Positions 25,736 through 32,836 of a stretch of 54,071 bases of DNA are shown one piece after another. Under the pieces are notes generated by a model. That model was not told the origin of the DNA. It did not search any database and saw only the letters and a program-made list of their open reading frames with translations. Origin of the DNA: an uncultured Ruminococcus sp. (lineage in GTDB: Bacteria; Bacillota; Clostridia; Oscillospirales; Acutalibacteraceae); the NCBI GenBank assembly GCA_902774325.1, contig CACYIC010000012.1, forward strand, positions 1 to 54,071, read 5' to 3'. The position numbers and the translations under genes were made by a program. The stretch's first letter is position 1, and every line of letters begins with the position of its first letter.

Positions 25736-26647
25736 TCAGCCGTGAAGCACGATCTGTCTGCGCTTTTGTTCCGTATAGCTCGAAATGGCCGAACCGTAGT
25801 GAACGTCGCATTCCTCGTCGTAGCTCATGGCGTAGTAGCTGTATTTTTTGCTGTGCATACTCCATTCGGGATCGTAGGTCCTGTTCTCGACCTCAGCCCA
25901 GCCGTGACCGCCGCTGTTGCAGGCGTAAGACTCCGTATAGCCGATAGCCCTCGCCATATAGGCGTAAGCCGCGCCGAAGCTGTAGCAATCTCCCTTGCCG
26001 TACACAAATATGTCGTTGGCGTAAACAACAGGCCAGTCGGGTTCGGTGTAGGAATACGGAGGATTGTGACGAACCCCCTCGAGGTAATTCGTTTTTATGT
26101 AATCAAAGCAAGCCTTGATCTTTTCCTCCCTGCTCATTCCGCTGTAAGTGCATTTGGCGACGTCCTTTGCAGCCGCCAGCAAGCATTCATCCGATTCCGT
26201 CTGAACCGTGAAGGCTTCTCCTTCGATTATTATCCAGTCCGTGCCGTCGATATTCACCCCATCGCAGTACCCGTAGTCGATCGCTCCGTCATCCCCGACA
26301 TAATAATAGCCTTCTTCGTCATCTCCGACAACGGTATCTGTTTGCGGGACTCCGTCGATATAATAGTACGTCATTCCGTCCTCCTCGACAAAGCCGTTAA
26401 GCGGCGGAAGCGTGGTCGGCTCCTCGGTCGGAGCCTCGGTAGTGGGAGCAACGGTCGCCGGAGCTGACGTGACTCCGGCAGTCTCAGCAGCGGTTTCGGG
26501 CTGAGAATCGCCTTTTCCGGCATTATTCAGCAAATCGCAGGAGGAAAATACAAGCGCAAAAGACACCAGCGCCGTCAGCGGCAAAGCGTATTTTACAAGC
26601 CTGTATCCCGCTTTCAGAGCGATCCGTTTATTATTTTTTCCTTTCAA
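25736..26647 (-). CDS. Transglutaminase-like lipoprotein
   Basis: About 303 residues. A hydrophobic N-terminus ends in a lipobox-like VFSSC, followed by a Thr/Pro/Glu linker (about 50-90) and a WG-like Tyr/Gly-rich stretch. The C-terminal domain holds a full papain-like transglutaminase triad: Cys in GKGDCYSFGAAYAYMAR, His in GGHGWAEV and Asp in YDPEWS. Such exported domains act as peptidases or cross-linkers of surface proteins. The start is uncertain: AAAGGGG abuts the ATG at 26656, so the TTG at 26647 is preferred. It begins about 30 bases after the MATE-fusion gene and is probably co-transcribed. Confidence 0.82.
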   Translation of the reverse strand: MKGKNNKRIALKAGYRLVKYALPLTALVSFALVFSSCDLLNNAGKGDSQPETAAETAGVTSAPATVAPTTEAPTEEPTTLPPLNGFVEEDGMTYYYIDGVPQTDTVVGDDEEGYYYVGDDGAIDYGYCDGVNIDGTDWIIIEGEAFTVQTESDECLLAAAKDVAKCTYSGMSREEKIKACFDYIKTNYLEGVRHNPPYSYTEPDWPVVYANDIFVYGKGDCYSFGAAYAYMARAIGYTESYACNSGGHGWAEVENRTYDPEWSMHSKKYSYYAMSYDEECDVHYGSAISSYTEQKRRQIVLHG

Positions 26648-26676
26648 AAACAACATCCCCTTTATTCCCGATCATT

Positions 26677-28446
26677 TCATATCCTTATATTTATATTATT
26701 CAGCTCAAGCGTACTGAGGTAATCGACCTTCTTTGCCATACCGCACACCATGCGGATGCCGATAGTCTTGGTCGGATCCTCGTCATTATGAAGCTTTATC
26801 CATTCCGTCGGGTCGAACCTCCTGCAGTCGTCGCGCATACGGAGCACCCAGCCGTCGTCGCGCTTCATCACGCGTACGTCGATGCTGTGCTTTTTGCCGT
26901 CGGAAAAGCCGAATTTTACGATATTGTAGCTGAGCTCCTCAACAAAGAGCGCGAGCATTACGCTCTGTTTTTCCGACGCTCCCCTCTCGGAGCAGAATCT
27001 CTCGATTTCAGCGGAAGCTGATACGATCTCATCCTCCCCGGTGATAGAAAAATCGAGCACGTTTTCCTGCGGTACGCCGAAAGGCTCCTTGAGAAAGAGA
27101 AAATCTTTCGCGCAAAACGGAAAGCCGCGCTTTTTGACGGCAGCCATGACAAAAATGATAATAAGGCAGAGCAGCTCGCCGATCAGGAAAGACCACCAAA
27201 CCGCGTAAGTGTCAAGGGCGCTGAACAGCGCCAGAGCCGGAAGAACGACAAGCGGGAAATTGACCAGAAAGCAGATCGTGCCCGAAATCACCATGCGGCG
27301 CATACCTTGGGTATAGTTGATAAACGCGACGTTGATACCGTAAAAAATGATGCTGACAGCATAAATGCGCAGTCCGTGCGAGGCAAGCTCGACCATCTCG
27401 GCTCCGTCGGCTGAGCCGAACGCGCCCGCGATAAAATCGGCAAATACCAGAAGGATTGCGGTGAGGATGCCTCCTACGACAAGGCAAGCCTTGAAGGTGA
27501 CCTTTATAAGCGCCTCGGCGGATGATCTGTCCTGCTCGCCGAGGATCATTCCGGCTATCATCGCGGTCGTCATCGCTACGCCGAGCATGGTAGACGAGGT
27601 GAAATTGAACACCGTATTGACCACGCCCAGAGCCGCGACAGCCGTACTTGAAAGCATTGACGCGACCATGATCTGATTGAGCACGGCGTTACGCAGCATA
27701 GATGAGGCTGAGCCGATAGCGGAGGAGGATCCCGTTGCGAAGATATCTCCCAGATCCCTGAGGCTGAGTCCCTTGAAGGAGAATTTGAAGATAATATCCT
27801 TTTTTGTGAAATGCAGGAGCATGATTACCAGCGCGGCAAAATAGCTGATCGAGGTGGTCAGTCCCATGCCGAGCATTCCGCCGTGAATAACGAGCGCGTT
27901 AACCAGATCGCCAGCGATATCGAGAACCGTCATTACGATAACGGCGACAATAACGCGGTTCGGGTCGCCGTCCAGACGCATGAGCGAGTTGAATTCAAAC
28001 AGGAAAAGCACGCAGGGAAACGAAAAAACAATACCGAACAGGTAATCCGAGGTCAGTCCGAGAAGATGCGCGGACTTTCCGCGAGCTCCCAGAAGCACGG
28101 CGATATCCGACTTGAAAATGAGGATCACAAGCATCAGAACCACCGAGATGATCACGGTTATGAGCATACACATCGAAAACGCCCGACGGGCTTTTTCCTT
28201 GTTGCCCTCGCCGAGACGCTGCGCGCAGATTATCTGAGCGCCCGTTGCAAGAACGCCGCTGAAAGCTGTGGCGAGGTTTATGATCGGAGTGACAAGTCCG
28301 TAAGCCGCCATGCTGTCAGGTCCCAAAAATCTGCCTATAACGATACCGTCGACGACGATACCTATCATTGTAGCTATCGCAGCGGCGATTATGCTGATAA
28401 CCGACTTTCGGAAAAGACGGCTGATTATCTGCCCGTTGTTTTTCAT
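26677..28446 (-). CDS. MATE-family transporter fused to RsbW-like ATPase domain
   Basis: 589 residues. Residues 1-450 are a 12-span MATE/NorM exporter (DGIVIGRFLGPDSMAAYGLVTP, ATGAQIICAQRLGEG). From about 470 a soluble HATPase_c_2 domain follows: LFVEELSYNIVKFGF (N-box), MRDDCRRFDP (G1) and KTIGIRMVCGMA (G2), so ATP binding is plausible. In RsbW and SpoIIAB this fold phosphorylates STAS proteins and holds sigma factors. Its attachment to a cation-coupled exporter suggests kinase-type control of transport, or signalling by it. AlkZ-like (upstream) and transglutaminase (downstream) genes lie close on the same strand. Confidence 0.87.
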   Translation of the reverse strand: MKNNGQIISRLFRKSVISIIAAAIATMIGIVVDGIVIGRFLGPDSMAAYGLVTPIINLATAFSGVLATGAQIICAQRLGEGNKEKARRAFSMCMLITVIISVVLMLVILIFKSDIAVLLGARGKSAHLLGLTSDYLFGIVFSFPCVLFLFEFNSLMRLDGDPNRVIVAVIVMTVLDIAGDLVNALVIHGGMLGMGLTTSISYFAALVIMLLHFTKKDIIFKFSFKGLSLRDLGDIFATGSSSAIGSASSMLRNAVLNQIMVASMLSSTAVAALGVVNTVFNFTSSTMLGVAMTTAMIAGMILGEQDRSSAEALIKVTFKACLVVGGILTAILLVFADFIAGAFGSADGAEMVELASHGLRIYAVSIIFYGINVAFINYTQGMRRMVISGTICFLVNFPLVVLPALALFSALDTYAVWWSFLIGELLCLIIIFVMAAVKKRGFPFCAKDFLFLKEPFGVPQENVLDFSITGEDEIVSASAEIERFCSERGASEKQSVMLALFVEELSYNIVKFGFSDGKKHSIDVRVMKRDDGWVLRMRDDCRRFDPTEWIKLHNDEDPTKTIGIRMVCGMAKKVDYLSTLELNNINIRI

Positions 28447-28494
28447 CCTTTTTCAATCCTTTTTCCGCATAAAGATTAATTGCATAAAGTGTTT

Positions 28495-29181
28495 TCAGCC
28501 GAGGAATCTTCTCAGCGCCCTGATGTCCTCGTTTGGGAACAGCCGACAAAAATGCTCGAGCAGCCTTTCATAGGATTCGGCGGGAGTCCTTTTGTAGACA
28601 TTTTCGGTAAAAGCCTCGCCCATAAAAGCCTCCGGCGTTGAGTATTCGGCTACGCCCCAACCGTAGGGATTGCCGAATCTGTCCTTCATATAAACAAAAT
28701 CGCTGATTATTACATATCCCTGCGACTGCAATCGCGTGATTATGGTATCAAAGCCCTTGTTGCCGCCCTTTTTGTAGTTTCCGAGCTGCTTGAGGCGTTT
28801 TGAAAGTATCGGAGAGCTGCCGTCTATCAGCTCAAAGAGTCTTTTGTCGCGGTAATCAGCAAGTCCGTCGTCATAACGCGCGTCAAAGTCATACCCGTCG
28901 CGGCGGTAGTTGGCAAAATCGCAAAACCATTCCTGACTGATATAGCAAGCCTTTTTCTCAAAAAACTTGCCGTAGGCGCAGCCGGTTTCACGGATCACGG
29001 GTCCCTTCCAGTCCCACGCCTGCCATGAACCGTCGCCTGAGTAATTATACCAGCATTCGGGCGAGATATGCTCCTCGACCGAAAAGCCGTCGATGGAATT
29101 CATAAAAAAGGGCAAAAAGCCGTACTCGTTTACGGCATTTATCAAATCGGTCTTTGTTTTTATAATAAAATCGCCAAGCAT
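28495..29181 (-). CDS. AlkZ-related winged-helix protein (uncharacterised)
   Basis: 228 residues. It shows the pattern of a large family annotated in Clostridia as AlkZ-related: GFLPFFMN near the N-terminus, WDWKGPVI, KAYIS/KACYIS, FANYRRDGYDFDARYDDGLA, FDTIITRLQSQGYV and YGWGVAEYSTPE. AlkZ/YcaQ proteins are DNA glycosylases, but the catalytic QxQ motif is not seen, so activity is uncertain. The ATG at 29181 has GGGGTGAT upstream; longer readings lack a ribosome site. It precedes the MATE fusion by 48 bases. Confidence 0.65.
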   Translation of the reverse strand: MLGDFIIKTKTDLINAVNEYGFLPFFMNSIDGFSVEEHISPECWYNYSGDGSWQAWDWKGPVIRETGCAYGKFFEKKACYISQEWFCDFANYRRDGYDFDARYDDGLADYRDKRLFELIDGSSPILSKRLKQLGNYKKGGNKGFDTIITRLQSQGYVIISDFVYMKDRFGNPYGWGVAEYSTPEAFMGEAFTENVYKRTPAESYERLLEHFCRLFPNEDIRALRRFLG

Positions 29182-29302
29182 GATATCACCCCGAGCCTTC
29201 TCTTCCCTATTATAACACATGATTCTCGGTTTGTCACCTTTTATAAGCACTTTGTTGCCAAAACGGAACTGATCATTTTTTACCAAAACGAAAAAGCTTT
29301 AT

Positions 29303-29338
29303 GCAGCACCGCGCAATTCGCGGCGCGCGCCTCGCTTG
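29303..29338. repeat. Dispersed palindromic repeat, copy 3 (single arm)
   Basis: GCAGCACCGCGCAATTCGCG followed by GCGCGCGCCTCGCTTG. It is near-identical, inverted, to the right arm of the copy at 32721-32827. Upstream of the AlkZ-like gene. Confidence 0.7.
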
Positions 29339-29436
29339 AATTATTCGGCGTCGCCTTTATTACAAACAAACGCGCCGTGAACGGCAGAGCTAAAAGCTCC
29401 GCTCATTCACAGCGCAGATCATTATTATTATGAGGA

Positions 29437-30075
29437 TCAGCCAAACCAAACCTGAAAGCCGCCGTAATCGACATAAAATTCGGCGGGAGTATCGCCGTTC
29501 CACTCGGTAACAGTGATCTGCTTATTGCGGTCATGGACAGAGGTCGCGATTATCTTTCCGTTCTGCACGACATATTGCCCCGCGTCGTCGCCCGATTTTT
29601 CAAGCGTATCGCGGTAAGTTCCGTCGCTGTTAAAGGTGAGCACCGCATCGCTGAAGCCCTCGCCGAACACCTCCCGCAGAGTCACAGGCTCGCCGGAATA
29701 AGTGTCGAGCACCCTTCCGTTCGGAATAAAGGTGGCGTCAAAGAAGGATATCTCGCCGCTCTCCTCCGTCGGAACGACTACGTCTATTTCCGAATCCTCG
29801 TGAGGAACGCCGGTTTCAGTCTGAACAGTCGCTTCCGCTTCTGTTTTTTCCTCGGTCTTGGCAGTCGTGGCTTCGGTTTTTTCGGTCGGAGCCGAGGTGA
29901 TAACCGTCGCTTCCGAAGAAACGGTCGTGGCTGAGGCTTCCTCCGCCTGAGTCCTTCCGTTATTCATAAAGAAGAACACGGCGACGCCCGCCGCGCCGAG
30001 AACCAGCACTGACGCGATGATTATTATGACGATTGGAGCCTTGGATTTGCTTTTCTGAGCGTGTCTGCCTGCCAT
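29437..30075 (-). CDS. Membrane-anchored protein with Thr/Glu linker and C-terminal beta domain
   Basis: 212 residues. A basic start, one strong span (about 13-37, IVIIIIASVLVLGAAGVAVFF), a Thr/Glu/Ala linker (about 45-105), then a C-terminal domain of about 100 residues rich in beta strands (DAVLTFNSDGTYRDTLE, GQYVVQNGKIIATS), reminiscent of lipocalin-like small domains. No enzyme motif. Its ATG directly abuts the stop of the YesL-like gene, so the two are co-transcribed. Confidence 0.7.
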   Translation of the reverse strand: MAGRHAQKSKSKAPIVIIIIASVLVLGAAGVAVFFFMNNGRTQAEEASATTVSSEATVITSAPTEKTEATTAKTEEKTEAEATVQTETGVPHEDSEIDVVVPTEESGEISFFDATFIPNGRVLDTYSGEPVTLREVFGEGFSDAVLTFNSDGTYRDTLEKSGDDAGQYVVQNGKIIATSVHDRNKQITVTEWNGDTPAEFYVDYGGFQVWFG

Positions 30076-31035
30076 TTAGTTTTCCTCGCTTTCCTTTGCT
30101 TCCTCACGCAGCTTAAGAAGCACGCTGCGCTTCATCATTCTGCCCTTGTAGTAGATATATTCGTCTCCGTCGGCGGAGGCGTCGATATCGAGCGTTTTCA
30201 GCTCCTCGTCGATCTCCTTTTTTTGCTGCCTCGCCTTGAGGTCGAGCATCTCGGAGCGCTTGTCGCTGAGCTTTTTATCTACCGCCTTATTCTGCGATTT
30301 GTTATCCGTTATCATGGCGTACATCCGAGGATAGACCGCCGAATTGATGATGAACGAGGCGACCGAGGGAACGATAAGCGTACATATCACCGCGGTCGAA
30401 ATAGCGATGGCGACAGGCCACATACCGAAGCAAAGCACTATCGTAGTGGATACGACCATAAGCAAAAACAAGCCGAAGGTCGCGATAATATTGGATTTGA
30501 TCTCGCCGAAGGTCATAAGCGCGCTGTTTTTGTAGATATTCTTCATCGATATATCAAAGGTGACGGTCATAGTCGGGATATAATAAAACGCGAAAAGGAA
30601 AAACAGCGCTATAATAATGCTGATCGCCATAAGAACATAAAAGATGAAATTCACGGAGCCCAGACCCGCGTAAAGAGAAATCGACCAATAGCTGAAAAAT
30701 ACAGCCGCGAAGCAGATCAGTCCGTGGATGATGAAGCGGACGAAATTCTCCTTAACAGCGCTGAGAAACGTATCGAAAATCGCGACGTCCTGCCCTTGGG
30801 AGAGCTTTGCGCACACCCTCGTAACTCCCGCGTAGAACGGAAAAACCGGGATTATCGTCAGAAAGAGAACAGCGTTTGAAAAGCTTCCCGCAAATCTGCT
30901 CAAAAACCAAAAGAGCGCAAACGAAGCCGCGAACGGGACGGCAAAAAGCAGATTTGTAAATATCAGTTTGTGAAAATTGCCAAACAGCCTGCTGAAAAAG
31001 ACAGAGATCGGTAAGGCGGCAGTTTCCTTTGCCAT
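30076..31035 (-). CDS. YesL/DUF624-like membrane protein
   Basis: 319 residues with six predicted spans: FFSRLFGNFHKLIFTNLLF at the start is typical of the DUF624/YesL family, and a pair of central spans separates SLYAGLGSVNFIFYVLMA and TMTVTFDISMKNIYKNSALMTFGE. A charged, coiled-coil-like cytoplasmic tail (about 250-319) follows. Function unknown; relatives often sit beside sugar transporters, but none is here. GGAGG precedes ATG 31035. It lies between the SpoIIM-like gene and the beta-domain protein. Confidence 0.7.
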   Translation of the reverse strand: MAKETAALPISVFFSRLFGNFHKLIFTNLLFAVPFAASFALFWFLSRFAGSFSNAVLFLTIIPVFPFYAGVTRVCAKLSQGQDVAIFDTFLSAVKENFVRFIIHGLICFAAVFFSYWSISLYAGLGSVNFIFYVLMAISIIIALFFLFAFYYIPTMTVTFDISMKNIYKNSALMTFGEIKSNIIATFGLFLLMVVSTTIVLCFGMWPVAIAISTAVICTLIVPSVASFIINSAVYPRMYAMITDNKSQNKAVDKKLSDKRSEMLDLKARQQKKEIDEELKTLDIDASADGDEYIYYKGRMMKRSVLLKLREEAKESEEN

Positions 31036-31070
31036 ATTATCCTCCAATGCCCGGGCAGGCGAAGCCCGCG

Positions 31071-31742
31071 CTACCCGATATGAAATGTACCCGCAAACAG
31101 GCTCCACAGCAAGGTGTCAAGCAGTGAAGCGACAAGCGCGGAAATCAGCGCGTATAAAAACCGCGTGCTGTAAACCTTCAGCCTCTCCCTCGGAGAGTAC
31201 TGAGGCGCTGATTTACTTACAGCCGAAAGAAAGCTTTGCGTCGAGGAATAAAACGCGCTCGAGGCGAAACGGACTAGCGCCACGCAAAACAAAAAGGTTC
31301 CCGGAAGCAGCACGAGCAGGTAAAAGCCCGCTCCGCTCAGCTTGTATGAGCGGAAAAGATAAGCCGCCGTTATTCCGGTCCCGAAGCCCTTGAAAAACAC
31401 CGCGAAGAGCTCGAAGGGCAGACCCCACGGTGCGCAGCCGAAAAGGTATACGGCTGCCAGAAACAGAAAATCAGAGGCAAAGCAGGCGCAAAAAGTCGCG
31501 AGAGCCGAGTGGCTCAGCCTTGCCTCGAGATTTGTGGTAAACAAAAAGTCCAGAGAAGAAATGAATTCCTCACTCGCTCCCCTGCAATAAACCGCGCCGA
31601 CGGCAAGTCCGGACAACAGCAGGAGCACGAAGCCGAGCACGGCCGCGTTTTGCCTGATAAGCCGAGGCAGGCTTCCGTCGGGAATGCCGAGACTGAAACG
31701 GCGGCGCCGGGGTTTACTTAACGAGAATACAATACCTTTCAT
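31071..31742 (-). CDS. SpoIIM-like membrane protein
   Basis: 223 residues. The N-terminus is basic (KPRRRRF) and cytoplasmic, followed by five to six spans. The central FELFAVFFKGFGTGITAAYLF and LLVLLPGTFLF segments resemble the SpoIIM family (old DUF95), whose member in Bacillus works with SpoIID and SpoIIP in forespore engulfment. A wider SpoIIM-like family also occurs outside sporulation. Its start lies within 35 bases of the YesL-like gene downstream. Sporulation role inferred. Confidence 0.65.
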   Translation of the reverse strand: MKGIVFSLSKPRRRRFSLGIPDGSLPRLIRQNAAVLGFVLLLLSGLAVGAVYCRGASEEFISSLDFLFTTNLEARLSHSALATFCACFASDFLFLAAVYLFGCAPWGLPFELFAVFFKGFGTGITAAYLFRSYKLSGAGFYLLVLLPGTFLFCVALVRFASSAFYSSTQSFLSAVSKSAPQYSPRERLKVYSTRFLYALISALVASLLDTLLWSLFAGTFHIG

Positions 31743-31900
31743 AAAAACGATCCCTTCTTTAATAAGTTGTCCGTTGTTTTCGGTTTGTTAAAGAATATGA
31801 GATCAGGGACGAGTTTATGAATGGCAGCCGCCGCGAAAACAGCCCGCGCCGCGACAGTCTAAGGATATTGCCGACTGGCGGCAATTATTATCGGTACGCT

Positions 31901-32698
31901 TTATTTTCCAAGCTCCTCCGCCCTGTCGGTGCAAGCCTGCATAGCTTCTTTTATTATGCCGGAAAAATCATGCGCGTAAAGCCTGTCAAGCGCGGCGATC
32001 GTTGTGCCGCCCTTTGAGCTGACCTTTTGGATCAGAGTATCGGCGGAGTCGCCGCTCTCCCTGAGCATCTTTGCCGAGCCCTCGAGAGTCGCGCAGATAA
32101 GATTCATAGCCTTACCGTAATCAATTCCGCAGCTCTCGGCATATTCCGCCATAGATTTGGCGAAAAGATAAATATAAGCCGGGCTGCTGCCGTTGACCGC
32201 GATTATCTCGTTCATGTGCGCTTCCTCGATATACTCGCAGACTCCGCTTCCGGCGAACATCCTGTGAACAAGCGCCTTGTCCTCCTCGCTGATATTCTCG
32301 GAGGGGCAAAGAGCCGAAGCGCCCTTTTTCAGGAGCAGCGGGGTATTCGGCATCACCCTGACAACAGGACAATCACAGCCTAGAGCAGTGCGGACGTAGG
32401 CAATCGAAATGCCCGCTGCGATGGACACGACCGTTTTATTAAGGTCGGCAACCGGCTTTAGCTCCTCAAGCACCTCGGGATAATTCTGCGGCTTGACAGC
32501 CAAAACAATGATGTCGCTGCTCTCCGCCGCCGATCTTACGCCCTCGGCGGTCTTTACTCCAAGGGAGCGCATATAATCGAGCTTCTCGTCGCAGAGATCG
32601 AATACGAGGATGCGATCTCCCGGATAATCCTGAGCGAGCAAACCCTTCACTATCGCGGTAGCCATATTTCCCGCGCCGATAAAACCAATCGTTTTCAT
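31901..32698 (-). CDS. proC: Pyrroline-5-carboxylate reductase
   Basis: 265 residues. The Rossmann start KTIGFIGAGNMATAIVKG binds NADPH; VLAVKPQ, VVRVMPNTPLL and the C-terminal KVSSKGGTT(I)AALDRL are ProC signatures. It catalyses the last step of proline synthesis. GGAAGG precedes the ATG. A monocistronic unit flanked upstream by a copy of the dispersed repeat. Confidence 0.95.
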   Translation of the reverse strand: MKTIGFIGAGNMATAIVKGLLAQDYPGDRILVFDLCDEKLDYMRSLGVKTAEGVRSAAESSDIIVLAVKPQNYPEVLEELKPVADLNKTVVSIAAGISIAYVRTALGCDCPVVRVMPNTPLLLKKGASALCPSENISEEDKALVHRMFAGSGVCEYIEEAHMNEIIAVNGSSPAYIYLFAKSMAEYAESCGIDYGKAMNLICATLEGSAKMLRESGDSADTLIQKVSSKGGTTIAALDRLYAHDFSGIIKEAMQACTDRAEELGK

Positions 32699-32720
32699 AT
32701 TTTAACCTTCCTTTTTTCAG

Positions 32721-32827
32721 ACAATACCGCGTAATAATGATGCGCGGATCACTAATTGCGTTTTTGGTGACAGACCGACGGAAAATCGAAAGACAGGGCG
32801 CGCGCCGCGAATTGCGCGGCGTCGCCT
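32721..32827. repeat. Dispersed palindromic repeat, copy 4 (full form)
   Basis: Left arm ACAATACCGCGTAATAATGA (32721-32740), right arm GGGCGCGCGCCGCGAATTGC then GCGGCGTCGCC (32797-32827). The right arm is itself a hairpin (CCGCG with CGCGG) and lies 9 bases beyond the lysozyme stop codon, so it may double as terminator. Confidence 0.7.
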
Positions 32828-32836
32828 TAATCCTTC

